Positions 28,920 through 37,997 of a DNA stretch of 64,000 bases are shown piece after piece. The notes beneath the pieces are model-generated. The model made no database searches and was not told the DNA's origin. It saw only the letters and a list, made by a program, of their open reading frames with translations. The stretch spans positions 186,001 through 250,000 of the forward strand of contig NZ_WMII01000003.1 in assembly GCF_009711265.1 (NCBI RefSeq). The letters run 5' to 3'. The stretch is from Paracoccus shanxieyensis. Lineage in GTDB: Bacteria; Pseudomonadota; Alphaproteobacteria; Rhodobacterales; Rhodobacteraceae. The stretch's first letter is position 1. The number at the start of each line of letters is the position of its first letter. The position numbers and the translations under genes were made by a program.

Positions 28920-31798
28920 CAGCTTTTCTCCGTCTCGGCGTCATCGGGTCGGGTGCGGGGGGCGACGCGCAGCGACTGGTGGGCAATGGCGATCAGCATG
29001 ATGACGATCGCGCCCACCACCAGCGAGAACACCCCCAGATCGAACAGCATCGCCGTCGAGGCCGGAACGTTCCCGATCAGGGGGATGTCGACATATTGGT
29101 AATGCGTGGTCAGGAAGGGCATGCCGAAGATCCACGATCCCGCGCCGGTCGCTGCCGCGATGCAGATGCCCGCGCCCATCCAGCGGATGGGCAGGATGGT
29201 CAGCCGCGCCTCGACCCAGCGCACATTGGCCGCGACATATTGCAGCAACAGACCGATGGCGAAGGTCACGCCCGCCGCGAAGCCGCCGCCGGGCAGGTCA
29301 TGGCCGCGGAAGAACAGATAGGCGGCCAGCGTGATGATCGGCGCAAACATCCACTGCATGATGACGGCGGGCACGAACAGATAGGATTCCAGCGCCTGCT
29401 CCTCGGCCTCGACCTGCGGGCGCGGACGCTCGACGCTTTCGGGGGCGGGGCGGAAGCGGCGCAGCAGCGCATAGACGGTCAGGCCGACGATGCACAGCAC
29501 CGCGATTTCTCCGAACGTGTCGAAGGCGCGGAAATCGACCAGAATGACGTTGACGACATTGGTGCCACCGCCCTCGGTATAGGAATGGCGCAGGAACCAG
29601 TCGCCGACCGAAGTGCCGGGCCGGGTCAGCAGCACGGCCAGCGAAATCGCCGTCATGCCGATGCCGCAGAACACGGCGATCAGCAGGTCGCGGAAGCGGC
29701 GGCTGCGCTGCAGCAGCGTCGAGTCGCCCGGGATTTCCTGATCGCGCTTGGGCAGCCAGCGCATCCCCAGCAAAAGCAGCGTGGTCGTCGCCACCTCGAC
29801 CAGCAATTGCGTCACGGCAAGGTCGGGCGCGGACAGCCAGACGAAGGTGGCGCAGGTCACCATGCCCGCCCCGCCCAGCAGCACCAGCGCGGCGAAGCGG
29901 TGATATTTCGCCTGCCATGCCGCACCGATGGCGCAGCCCGCCCCGACGATCCACAACAGCGCAAAGACCAGCTCGCGCGTCGTCACCTCGGGGATGGGGA
30001 TGTTCCAGTCCAGCGGGCCCAGCGCGAAATAGGCACCCGCCATGCCCATCAGCACCATGGCGCGCAGTTGCGCCTGCAGGCCATTGGCCGACAAGCGGCG
30101 CAGGCCGATCTGCGGCAGGCGCTTGGTGAACAGGTTCAGGCCACGTTCAAACATCACCCCGAAATTGATCGCCCGCATGGCGCGGAAACCCTCTTCGCCG
30201 GCATCGATCCAGCGGCGGGGCAGAAGATAGATCAGGATGCCCAGGCTCATGGCGATCAGGCTCATGATCAGGGGGGCGTTGACGCCGTGCCAGATCTTCA
30301 GGCTGTAATAGGGCAGGTCGGGGCCGATCACCGCGATGCTGGCGCTTTCCAGCCAGCTGCCCAGCGTGTCCTGCGGGAAGATGCCGACGGCCAGACAGAT
30401 CACCACCAGCAGCATGACCGGCAGCCGCATCAGGGCATGCGGTTCGTGCGGTTCATGCGGCAGGTTCTCGGCCTTGGGGCCAAAGAACACCGTCAGGATG
30501 AAGCGCAGCGAATAGGCGGCGCTGAACGCGCCTGCCAGCACCGCGATATAGGGCGCGGCATTGTCCAGAACCGAGCCATTGTTCCATTCGTAGGTGGCGT
30601 CGAAGAACATCTCCTTGGACAGGAAACCGTTCAGCAGCGGCACCCCCGCCATCGCGGCCGAGGCGATGATCGCCAGCGTCGCCGTGATCGGCATGAATTT
30701 CGCAAGGCCCGACAGGTGGCGCATGTCGCGCGTCCCGGTCTCGTGGTCGATGATGCCCGCCGCCATGAACAGCGAGGCCTTGAAGACCGCGTGGTTCACG
30801 ATGTGGAAGATCGCGGCGATCAGCGCCAGCGGCGTGCCGATGCCCACCAGCGCGGTAATCAGGCCCAGATGGCTGATCGTCGAATAGGCCAGAAGCCCTT
30901 TCAGATCGTGTTTGAACAGCGCCACCACTGCACCCAGCAGCAGCGTGATCAGACCCGTTCCGGTGACGATCTGAAACCACGCATCCGTGCCGCCCAAAGC
31001 CGGGTGAAAGCGCAGCAGCAGGAAGACCCCGGCCTTCACCATGGTCGCCGAATGCAGATAGGACGACACCGGCGTCGGCGCGGCCATGGCATTGGGCAGC
31101 CAGAAATGGAACGGGAACTGCGCGGATTTGGTAAAGGCGCCCAGCAGGAACAGGATCAGCACCACGGGATACAGCGGATGCGAGGTGATCTTCTGGCCCG
31201 CCGCAAGCACGTCGTCCAGCTGGTAGCTGCCGACGATCTGCCCGATCAGGATCATCGCGACCAGCAGGCACAGCCCGCCCGATGCCGTGATGACCAGCGC
31301 CATGCGCGCGCCGTCGCGGGCATCCTGACGCTGATACCAATAGCCGATCAGCAGGAACGACACGAGGCTGGTCAGTTCCCAGAACACCACCAGCATGATG
31401 ATGTTGCCCGACAGGATCAGCCCCGCCATCGAGCCTGCAAAGGCCAGCAGGCAGGCATAAAGCCGTGGCACCGGGTCTTCGTCGGCCATGTAATAGCGCG
31501 CATAGATCAGCACCAGAAGGCCGATCCCGGCGACCAGCACCATGAAGAGCCATGCAAAGCCGTCGATGCGGAAGGTCAGGGCCAGACCGATGCTGTTGGC
31601 CCATTCAAACTCGCCAATGATGCGCCCGCCATCGGCAACCGCCGGGTATAGCACCGCCAGAATGGCCAGCGCGACCAGCATGGTCAGACCCGCCAGCCAG
31701 GTTTCGGCGTTTCGCGAGCCGACGGGCAGCGTGGCCGCCAGAATAGCAGAGATGAATGGCGTCAGAACAAGCAGCAGTAACAGGTTCTGTTCGACCAT
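28919..31798 (-). CDS. mrpA: Na+/H+ antiporter subunit A fused to subunit B
   Basis: A 959-residue inner-membrane protein. Residues 1-480 are the NuoL-like antiporter core, with SFLLIGYWYQR, FPFHFWLPNAMAAPTPVSSYLHSA and ALFKHDLKGLLAYSTISHLG. MrpA-specific helices follow to about 760, then a MrpB domain with FFRGHDLPGGGFAAGVTFA. An A-B fusion makes this a group 2 (PhaAB type) operon of six genes. The complex exchanges cytoplasmic Na+ or K+ for external protons, serving salt and alkali tolerance. AAGGAT precedes the ATG. Confidence 0.94.
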   Translation of the reverse strand: MVEQNLLLLLVLTPFISAILAATLPVGSRNAETWLAGLTMLVALAILAVLYPAVADGGRIIGEFEWANSIGLALTFRIDGFAWLFMVLVAGIGLLVLIYARYYMADEDPVPRLYACLLAFAGSMAGLILSGNIIMLVVFWELTSLVSFLLIGYWYQRQDARDGARMALVITASGGLCLLVAMILIGQIVGSYQLDDVLAAGQKITSHPLYPVVLILFLLGAFTKSAQFPFHFWLPNAMAAPTPVSSYLHSATMVKAGVFLLLRFHPALGGTDAWFQIVTGTGLITLLLGAVVALFKHDLKGLLAYSTISHLGLITALVGIGTPLALIAAIFHIVNHAVFKASLFMAAGIIDHETGTRDMRHLSGLAKFMPITATLAIIASAAMAGVPLLNGFLSKEMFFDATYEWNNGSVLDNAAPYIAVLAGAFSAAYSLRFILTVFFGPKAENLPHEPHEPHALMRLPVMLLVVICLAVGIFPQDTLGSWLESASIAVIGPDLPYYSLKIWHGVNAPLIMSLIAMSLGILIYLLPRRWIDAGEEGFRAMRAINFGVMFERGLNLFTKRLPQIGLRRLSANGLQAQLRAMVLMGMAGAYFALGPLDWNIPIPEVTTRELVFALLWIVGAGCAIGAAWQAKYHRFAALVLLGGAGMVTCATFVWLSAPDLAVTQLLVEVATTTLLLLGMRWLPKRDQEIPGDSTLLQRSRRFRDLLIAVFCGIGMTAISLAVLLTRPGTSVGDWFLRHSYTEGGGTNVVNVILVDFRAFDTFGEIAVLCIVGLTVYALLRRFRPAPESVERPRPQVEAEEQALESYLFVPAVIMQWMFAPIITLAAYLFFRGHDLPGGGFAAGVTFAIGLLLQYVAANVRWVEARLTILPIRWMGAGICIAAATGAGSWIFGMPFLTTHYQYVDIPLIGNVPASTAMLFDLGVFSLVVGAIVIMLIAIAHQSLRVAPRTRPDDAETEKS

Positions 31799-31833
31799 TC
31801 GGCATCCTTCACAGGCTCAGGGATTTTGCCCGC

Positions 31834-31863
31834 ATCATAGCCCTTGCGCTTCGGGAAGCACAA
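31834..31863 (-). promoter_or_regulatory. Candidate promoter of the mrp operon
   Basis: Read on the minus strand, TTGTGC and TATGAT are 18 bases apart, 36 bases upstream of the mrpA start, in a spacer more AT-rich than its surroundings. TATGAT matches the -10 consensus at five of six bases; the -35 match is weak. No terminator for the upstream polysaccharide operon is seen in this spacer. Confidence 0.35.
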
Positions 31864-31946
31864 CCTGAACCACAGGAAAAAATTGTGATTTATTCATGGC
31901 GATGACAGGCATTTTATCGCGTTTGCAACGGGATCGGCCAAGCTGT

Positions 31947-33200
31947 TCAGCCGGTTTCCCCGAGCAAACGGGTGATATCCTGCAACTGTCCGCCAAGAAC
32001 CATCACCTCGACCGGCAGGGGATGGCTGATGAAGTGAAGCGGGCTTGCGGTCGGACCATAGGCTCCGGCGGCGTGGATGGCCAGCAGATCGCCTTCGTCC
32101 AGTCGCGGCAGCGCCACCGCTCCGCCCAGCTTGTCGATCGAGGTGCAGAGCGGACCCGAGATGTCGTGCGGCAGGGTCTCGCACGCGTCCGAGGGATCGC
32201 GGTCGACACGGTGCATGACATAGTTGCGGCGCAGCACCATGCCGAAATTGCCCGAGGCGGCCAGATTGTTGTTCAGACCGCCGTCACAAATGGCGATGCG
32301 GCTGCCGCGCGATTGCTTGACCGAAACGACCTGCGTCACGAAATAGCCCGCCGGGCCGACCAGATAGCGGCCCAGCTCCAGCACCAGCCGGGCATCGGGA
32401 AAGCGCGCCTTGAAGGCGTCAAGCTCGGCTCCGATGGTCTGGGCGATGGCGGCAAGGTCCAGCGCCTGTTCGCCGGGATGATAGGGGATGCCCAGCCCCG
32501 AGCCGAAGATCAGCTTTTCCGGATGCAGATCCAGCGCGGCGCAGGTGTCGGAAAACACCTGCATGAAGATGCGCCAGTTGTCGCAGATCGCGTCGGCTTT
32601 CAGGCTTTGCGTGCCCGAATAGATATGCAGCCCGATGATGCGCAGATGGGGCAGCGCCGCGATCTGCGGCAGAATATCGGCCGCATCCTCGACATCGACG
32701 CCAAAGGCGCTGGGGCGGCCCGCCATCTGGTCGCCGAACCCTTTCGGCACGCGGTCGGGCGCAAGGCGGATCAGCACGGGCTGCACGCGGCCCAGCTCGG
32801 CCGCGATGGCGTCGGCCAGCCGCGCCTCGCGCAGGCTTTCCAGAACCAGTTCCCCCACATTTGCAGTGATGGCCCTGCGCAGTTCCACCTCGCGCTTGGC
32901 GGGGCCGGTGAAGCTGATCCATGCCGGATCCCAGCCCGCCTGCTGCGACAGCGCGAATTCCCCGCCCGAAGACACGTCCAGATAATCCAGATGCGCCCGC
33001 ATCCAGCCCAGCAAGGCCGGGTTGGGATTGCTTTTCACCGCATAGCTGACGGCGAACCAGCGCCCGAAGGCCTGCCGCAGCCCGTCAAGCCGGGCGGCGA
33101 TCTCATCGGCGAAATAGACATAGGCGGGCGTCCCGAACCGCTGGGCCGCCGCAGCCAGATGGTGATCCAAAGCCAGATGATTATCCAAGCGTGGCGACAT
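31947..33200 (-). CDS. PLP-dependent decarboxylase (LysA/ornithine-decarboxylase fold), exosortase-A-associated type
   Basis: A 417-residue fold-type III PLP enzyme. The PLP lysine is K56 in SYAVKSNPNP, H192 in LHIYSGTQ stacks on the cofactor, and GSGLGIPY (233-240) plus ELGRYLVG bind phosphate. GPLCTSIDKLGG (349-360) supplies the Cys from the second subunit. This last block differs from the CESGD of diaminopimelate decarboxylase and matches the type found next to acyl carrier proteins in exopolysaccharide clusters. It follows an ACP and AMP ligase, so the substrate may be a carrier-bound amino acid, as for BtrK. I chose the ATG at 33200, which overlaps the ACP by 20 bases; an ATG at 33236 is also possible. 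Substrate unknown. Confidence 0.8.
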   Translation of the reverse strand: MSPRLDNHLALDHHLAAAAQRFGTPAYVYFADEIAARLDGLRQAFGRWFAVSYAVKSNPNPALLGWMRAHLDYLDVSSGGEFALSQQAGWDPAWISFTGPAKREVELRRAITANVGELVLESLREARLADAIAAELGRVQPVLIRLAPDRVPKGFGDQMAGRPSAFGVDVEDAADILPQIAALPHLRIIGLHIYSGTQSLKADAICDNWRIFMQVFSDTCAALDLHPEKLIFGSGLGIPYHPGEQALDLAAIAQTIGAELDAFKARFPDARLVLELGRYLVGPAGYFVTQVVSVKQSRGSRIAICDGGLNNNLAASGNFGMVLRRNYVMHRVDRDPSDACETLPHDISGPLCTSIDKLGGAVALPRLDEGDLLAIHAAGAYGPTASPLHFISHPLPVEVMVLGGQLQDITRLLGETG

Positions 33201-33417
33201 AGGCCGAGATCCGATCCACCGTGTCGAAATTCTCAAGCGTCACATCGCCCGGCTGGATGACGGCGCCGGTCTTTTCCTCGATGAAGGTAATCAGGCTGAC
33301 CATCGAGACCGAATCCAGAATGCCGCCCGAAAACAGCTCGGTGCCCGCGTCGATATCCTCATCGACATTCAGATCGTCGCGCAGATAGGCGAGGATGTCT
33401 TGCTGGCTCAGGCTCAT
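33181..33417 (-). CDS. Acyl carrier protein of the polysaccharide island
   Basis: A 78-residue acidic carrier protein. The phosphopantetheine serine is S36 in GGILDSVSMVSLITFIEEKTG, with the usual Asp before it. It is not the fatty-acid AcpP, which has DSLDTVE and a different neighbourhood. It sits between the AMP ligase (9-base gap) and the PLP decarboxylase (overlap), which suggests it carries an amino acid activated by the ligase. Needs a phosphopantetheinyl transferase, not present in the window. Confidence 0.87.
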   Translation of the reverse strand: MSLSQQDILAYLRDDLNVDEDIDAGTELFSGGILDSVSMVSLITFIEEKTGAVIQPGDVTLENFDTVDRISAYVATLG

Positions 33418-33426
33418 GGGTCTTCC

Positions 33427-35037
33427 TTATGCTTCGATCTTGTCGGTTGCAGCCTTGGCGGCCCTGATGATCGCCGGACGGTCCAGCTTGCCGCTTGCCG
33501 TCCGGGGCATCGCACCTTCCCAGGCATGAAACTGCAAGGGACGCATATAATGCGGCATGGTGCGGGCGCAATGCTGGGACAGCGCGGCCAGCCCAGCATC
33601 GGGCAAAAAAGTTACCGCGACGTGAACGGCTTGGCCAAAATCGGCGTGATCGACGCCGTAGGCCACGACATCGCTGACCAGACCGCTTTGCGACAGCGCA
33701 TCCTCGACCTCGGTCGGCGACAGGCGGAAGCCCAGCGTCTTGATCATTTCATCCATGCGGCTGACGAACCACAGATCGCCATCCTCATCGACGCGGACCA
33801 GATCGCCGGAATAGACCACCGGATCATCGCCGATCAGATGCGCCAGTTCCGGGCAGGGGCGGATCTTCAGCGCGGTGACCTCGGGCTTTTCCCAATAACC
33901 CATGCTGACCAGCGGCCCGGCATGGACCAGTTCGCCCTGTTCGCCCGGTCCGGCAATGCCTTCGCCATGCTTGATGGCGAAGACCTGCGCATTGGGGATC
34001 TGCCGCCCGATCGAGCCCATCTTCTCCGCGAACTTCGCCGGCGGCAGATAGGTCGAGCGAAACGCCTCGGTCAGGCCATACATCAGGAAGATCTCGACGC
34101 CCGGAAAGACCTTGGGCATCAGTTCCAGAATGTTCGGGGGGATCTTGCCGCCGGTATTCGTCACCCGTTTCAGCGCGGGCAGGGGCGTGGGGCTGGCATC
34201 CAGCAGCCGCACGATCTGGTTCCACAAGGGCGGCACGCCCGCAATCGTCGTCACCTGCTGGTCGCGCGCCATGCGCACGATCTCGGCGGGCATGGTCAGC
34301 GGCTGATGCACGATGGTGCCGCCCAGCAGCATCATTGTCGTCAACTGGTTCAGCCCGGCATCGAAGCTGTAGGGCAGCACGGACAGCAGCCGGTCCTCGG
34401 CGGTCAGGCCCAGATATTCGGCGACCGAGATCGCGCCCACGCGGATATTGCGATGGCTCAGCATCACACCCTTGGGCGCGCCGGTCGAGCCCGAGGTATA
34501 GATGATCATCGCAAGCGCCGCCGGATCGGTTTCGTCGGGCGCGGAGCCACTGTCGGCGGCAAGCGCCGTCCAGAGGTCCGCGCCCTGGGCAAGACCCTCG
34601 GCCTTGCCGTGAACCAGAAATGCCGTGTCCGGGGACAGGGCGTTGTCGCCCTCCAGCGCCTTCAGGGCGGGCTTTGTCAGGATCACCGCGCGGGCGCGGC
34701 TGTCCCTGGCGACATAGGCCAGCTGCGTCGGGGTCCAGTGACTGTTGACGTTGACCACCACCCCCCCGGCCTTCCAGATGCCGAACATCGCCGTCACCTC
34801 GTCGATGCCCTTGCGCAGATGCACGATCACGCGGTCGCCGGGCCGGATGCCGCGCGCGCGCAGCCAGTCGCAGACGCGTCCGGCCTCGGCCGCCAGATCG
34901 CCGTAGCGTGCGCTGCGGCTGGCATCGATTGCAGCGATCTTTTCGGCGCTGTCGGGCAGGTTGTCGGCCAGCATGTGCCACATGGCGCGGTCGAACATGT
35001 TACGGCCAAACAAGGCAGGGTCGAAATCTTCACGCAT
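33427..35037 (-). CDS. AMP-forming acyl/aminoacyl ligase (ANL superfamily), carrier-protein loading
   Basis: A 536-residue adenylating enzyme. The AMP-binding P-loop TSGSTGAPKG is at 181-190. LMYGLTEAFRSTYLPP covers the adenine-binding motif, YSGDLVRVDEDGDLWFVSRMDEMIKTLGFRLSPTEVE is the hinge, and the catalytic Lys is in RTASGKLDRP near the C-terminus. This group occurs in exosortase-A/EPS clusters beside an ACP and a PLP decarboxylase. Analogy to BtrJ suggests ATP-dependent loading of an amino acid onto the adjacent ACP, but fatty-acyl activation is also possible. The start at 35037 overlaps the upstream acyltransferase by 8 bases. Confidence 0.85.
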   Translation of the reverse strand: MREDFDPALFGRNMFDRAMWHMLADNLPDSAEKIAAIDASRSARYGDLAAEAGRVCDWLRARGIRPGDRVIVHLRKGIDEVTAMFGIWKAGGVVVNVNSHWTPTQLAYVARDSRARAVILTKPALKALEGDNALSPDTAFLVHGKAEGLAQGADLWTALAADSGSAPDETDPAALAMIIYTSGSTGAPKGVMLSHRNIRVGAISVAEYLGLTAEDRLLSVLPYSFDAGLNQLTTMMLLGGTIVHQPLTMPAEIVRMARDQQVTTIAGVPPLWNQIVRLLDASPTPLPALKRVTNTGGKIPPNILELMPKVFPGVEIFLMYGLTEAFRSTYLPPAKFAEKMGSIGRQIPNAQVFAIKHGEGIAGPGEQGELVHAGPLVSMGYWEKPEVTALKIRPCPELAHLIGDDPVVYSGDLVRVDEDGDLWFVSRMDEMIKTLGFRLSPTEVEDALSQSGLVSDVVAYGVDHADFGQAVHVAVTFLPDAGLAALSQHCARTMPHYMRPLQFHAWEGAMPRTASGKLDRPAIIRAAKAATDKIEA

Positions 35038-35578
35038 CGACAGGCTCCTGAGCGGGCTTCTTCTTGGCGAAAATCGGCAGGCTGGGATAGATCTTGGCCG
35101 GAGATCCGATGACCACGCTGTCGGATGGCACATTGGTCGAAACGGCGGTATTCGCGCCGATCCGCACCCGGTCGCCGATCTTGATCGGGCCAAGGATCGT
35201 CGAATTCACCCCGATGAATACGTCATCCCCAAGGATGGGCGCGCGCCCGCGCATGTTCGTGCCGATGGTCACGTTGTGCATGACCCCGCATCGGTCGCCG
35301 ATCACCACATCGGGATGGATCGACAGCGAGCCCTCGGCATGGATGATGTGGAAATCTTCGCCCAGCTTGACCTGCGGCGGGATCCAGACCTTGGTCACGT
35401 TCAGGATGAAGATCTTCATCAGAGCATAGAATTTCTGCGCCACCCAGCGCGCAGCCGGATTGTTCAGCCCGATCGCCCAGCGACCATAACGATAGACAGC
35501 CAGAGACACGAAGGCGGCTTCGGTCAATGAGCGGCCATGGCGGATATAGTCTCCGCGGATGACTTCAAACAGACTCAT
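35030..35578 (-). CDS. Hexapeptide acyltransferase, serine acetyltransferase-like
   Basis: A 182-residue protein with an N-terminal helical part (about 1-60) and a left-handed beta-helix of hexapeptide repeats (about 75-165: SIHPDVVIGDRCGVMHNVTIG, PILGDDVFIGVNSTILGPIKI). It resembles CysE-like serine O-acetyltransferases, including the HNVTIGTN region, but lies in a polysaccharide cluster beside an ACP and ligase. Transfer of an acetyl or carrier-bound acyl group to a sugar or amino acid is plausible; true cysteine synthesis is less so. The 76-base spacer upstream separates it from the GT61 gene. Confidence 0.75.
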   Translation of the reverse strand: MSLFEVIRGDYIRHGRSLTEAAFVSLAVYRYGRWAIGLNNPAARWVAQKFYALMKIFILNVTKVWIPPQVKLGEDFHIIHAEGSLSIHPDVVIGDRCGVMHNVTIGTNMRGRAPILGDDVFIGVNSTILGPIKIGDRVRIGANTAVSTNVPSDSVVIGSPAKIYPSLPIFAKKKPAQEPVDA

Positions 35579-35654
35579 GCGAGTAACTCAATAAATTCTT
35601 GGAATTCAGTTATGGCTAGCATCCGGTGTGATGTGGCGAAACTCAACCTGCCGT

Positions 35655-36716
35655 TTAGGACGAGTTTTCCGAAACTTTGCTCTCCACAAGGTCGAGCGTT
35701 CTGGCGATGTCATCCCAGTCGGCGGTAAAGGCCTGCGCGCTGCCTTGTGCCACGACCATCGCGAAGCGCTGCTGCCAGCGGTCGGTCATCAGCTTCATCG
35801 CGGTGGTGGCGCGGTCCGGCGGCTGGATCGTCAGCAAGGTGCCGCCGGGCGGCATCGCTGCGACACCGTGGTTCAGCTGGCTGCCCTCGACCCCGGCGAT
35901 CACGCGGGCATCGCAGCACGCGGTCATCAGTTCCTCGACGCTGTGATCTTCGGGAAACATGACGCGAAAGCCGAAGTCGCGGGCCATGCGCTCGGCGATC
36001 TGGGTTTCATTCGTCAGGTGGCGCAGATCGCCCGAATTGCCGCGCAGCAAAAAGACGCCGGGCTTTTCCAGCCCCGCCGCGCGCGGGATAAGCCGGTCGC
36101 GCATGTCCTGCGCCCGCTTCAGGCGGTGGCTGTTATTGGCGTGATCTTCAAAGATCAGCAATTCGTCGAAATGCGCATCGGCCAGCCGGGTCGGCGCGAC
36201 GCCCAGCAGATCTTCATAGCGCGGCATGTGACCGCCGCGTTTGGGCATCGTCGTCACCGGCTGGCCAGCGGTTTCGGCCAGACGATAGCTGAGGCAGTCA
36301 TCCAGCAGCCAGTTGCCGAACCAGCGGTTGCCCACCCATGTTTCATAAAGCGCGCCGCGCCCCATGTCCTGCATCTGGCCAAAGGCCAGCTTGTGGCGTC
36401 GGCTGCGCAGATGCAGCGACAGCCCGTGCGAATAGAGCACGCCATCGACGATATCGACATCCGTCAGCAGATAGGCGCGCGTGGCCCCGACCGCTTCGGC
36501 CGGGTCGCCCTCCAGCGATTTCACCAGCAGGGGCAGCGTGGTGAATTCGGTCTGCCGGATCCGGTCGATCTGATCGGGCAGCAGGATGGCGGGTGGCACG
36601 GGCCGGGTCTCGGCGGGCGCAACCTCCCATGTCTCGGCCGAGGCGGCGGCCAGATCGCCCGCGCCAAGTCCAAGCAGCAATCCCAGCCGATAGGTCAAAG
36701 GACGAAGAGACTTCAT
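35655..36716 (-). CDS. Glycosyltransferase family 61 protein
   Basis: A 353-residue GT61 (DUF563) glycosyltransferase. The C-terminal signature is VIAGVEGSQLNHGVAAMPPG followed by GTLLTIQPPDR. An earlier block has FLLRGNSGDLRHLTNE, matching the usual (L)xR motif. There is a mildly hydrophobic N-terminus but no clear membrane anchor. The start overlaps the esterase stop as ATGA. GT61 enzymes add xylose, arabinose or GlcNAc-like residues in various systems; the donor here is unknown, possibly the colitose made by the same cluster. Confidence 0.85.
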   Translation of the reverse strand: MKSLRPLTYRLGLLLGLGAGDLAAASAETWEVAPAETRPVPPAILLPDQIDRIRQTEFTTLPLLVKSLEGDPAEAVGATRAYLLTDVDIVDGVLYSHGLSLHLRSRRHKLAFGQMQDMGRGALYETWVGNRWFGNWLLDDCLSYRLAETAGQPVTTMPKRGGHMPRYEDLLGVAPTRLADAHFDELLIFEDHANNSHRLKRAQDMRDRLIPRAAGLEKPGVFLLRGNSGDLRHLTNETQIAERMARDFGFRVMFPEDHSVEELMTACCDARVIAGVEGSQLNHGVAAMPPGGTLLTIQPPDRATTAMKLMTDRWQQRFAMVVAQGSAQAFTADWDDIARTLDLVESKVSENSS

Positions 36717-37888
36717 GCGCCTGCTCCCTCGATGGCATGGATGATGTCGCGGGCGATCATGCGGTGATCCTGCGCTGAAGGGTGCCAAAGACAGGCACTG
36801 CGCTGCAATTTTGGCAGCACCACCAGCACGACGCGCGCGCCATCGGATTTCAACGCGGCCTCGGCCTGACGATAGGGCCCGACCAAGGCGTCGCCATATT
36901 CGCCAAAGGCCAGCAGCACCTGCAACGCCTGCGGATTTTCCCGGACGCGGGCGCGCAGGAATTCCGTCAGCGCCGGGGCGAAATCGCGGCTGAGCGCGGC
37001 CTGATCGCGCCAGACCTCGCCCGGCGCGAAGTCCGAGCCGAAATCGTTCGAGCCCAGCCCCGTCACGACGATATCGGCAGGGCGCTGTGGCTGGCCCGCC
37101 GCATGCGGGTCGCTTGGCAGCGCCAAGGGATAGCGGCTGGGCATCGTGGTCTCGGGCGAGGCGCCGCCGTAATTGCGCAAAAGCCCGATGCCCGAACGCG
37201 CGATCACCCGGTAATCCGCCCCCAGCGCCGCCGCGACCTGCGGGCCGAAGCTTGCCGAGGTATCGGTGGCGGCGAAGATCTCTTCCTCGGTGCAGTCGCG
37301 GCTGGTCGCGCCATTGGCAAAGCCCACCGTATCCGAATCGCCGATGAACTCGATCAGCCGCGCCGCAGGTTCCGGCGCGGGCAGGGGGCTGGCGCTGTCG
37401 TCGATGAAGACGCCGCCGAAACTTGCGGGCATCGAGGATTCGCTGATCTTTTCGACCCGGATCAGATGTTCGCCGGGGACCAGCCCGTCAATCCGCACAT
37501 CGGTCGCGCCGGGGCGCGCCAGGTCGATCCGACCACCATCGCCGCCATCCAGCGTCACGCGCCAGCGGTTCGACATGTCCTGAAAGCGCAGATAAACGCC
37601 TGTGCCGGTGAAGCGGCCTTCCGCATGAAAGCCAGGCCATTCCTGAAGATAGCCCTTTTTATCGGGCGTGCTGGCCGTTCGTCCAAGAATATTCCAGGGC
37701 AGCGGACGCAGCCCCTCGCGCGGCGCGATCAGGGCCACCCGAGGCATTGCCGCCGTGCCTTTTTCAATCACGACCGGCGGGACGGGCGTATGCGGCCGCG
37801 CCGTATCGTGCCAAAGAAACGTAATCACCAAAACAAGCGCCGCCGCCACAGCAGACAGCATCGCCACACCACGCAAATTCGTCCGCAT
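36713..37888 (-). CDS. SGNH-fold carbohydrate esterase, CE2-like, membrane anchored
   Basis: A 391-residue protein with an N-terminal hydrophobic segment (about 8-26, uncleaved anchor or signal). A beta-jelly-roll follows with ILGRT, EWPGFHAEGRFTGTGVYLRF and the end of that domain near 170. The SGNH hydrolase domain has the nucleophile Ser in EFIGDSDTVGF, Asn in GLGSNDFG and the catalytic His in LWHPSAQDH. This two-domain layout is typical of CE2 deacetylases. GAGGAAC precedes the ATG at 37888. Likely trims O-acetyl groups from the polysaccharide in the periplasm. Coupled to the GT61 gene. Confidence 0.8.
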   Translation of the reverse strand: MRTNLRGVAMLSAVAAALVLVITFLWHDTARPHTPVPPVVIEKGTAAMPRVALIAPREGLRPLPWNILGRTASTPDKKGYLQEWPGFHAEGRFTGTGVYLRFQDMSNRWRVTLDGGDGGRIDLARPGATDVRIDGLVPGEHLIRVEKISESSMPASFGGVFIDDSASPLPAPEPAARLIEFIGDSDTVGFANGATSRDCTEEEIFAATDTSASFGPQVAAALGADYRVIARSGIGLLRNYGGASPETTMPSRYPLALPSDPHAAGQPQRPADIVVTGLGSNDFGSDFAPGEVWRDQAALSRDFAPALTEFLRARVRENPQALQVLLAFGEYGDALVGPYRQAEAALKSDGARVVLVVLPKLQRSACLWHPSAQDHRMIARDIIHAIEGAGA

Positions 37889-37997
37889 CGTTCCTCGCCA
37901 TGCGATTGGCCGGATGATGCCGCAGCGCGGCTGCGCTGTCCACATCGCCAAAATGGCAGGTTGTCGCAGGTGGCAGGTGGCGGTCAGGGCCGCTGGC

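Noticed and set aside
28979..31651. Open frame of 890 codons on the plus strand opposite mrpA
   Set aside because: The product is Arg/Gln/His-rich without domains and mirrors the mrpA codon pattern; mrpA itself is certain.
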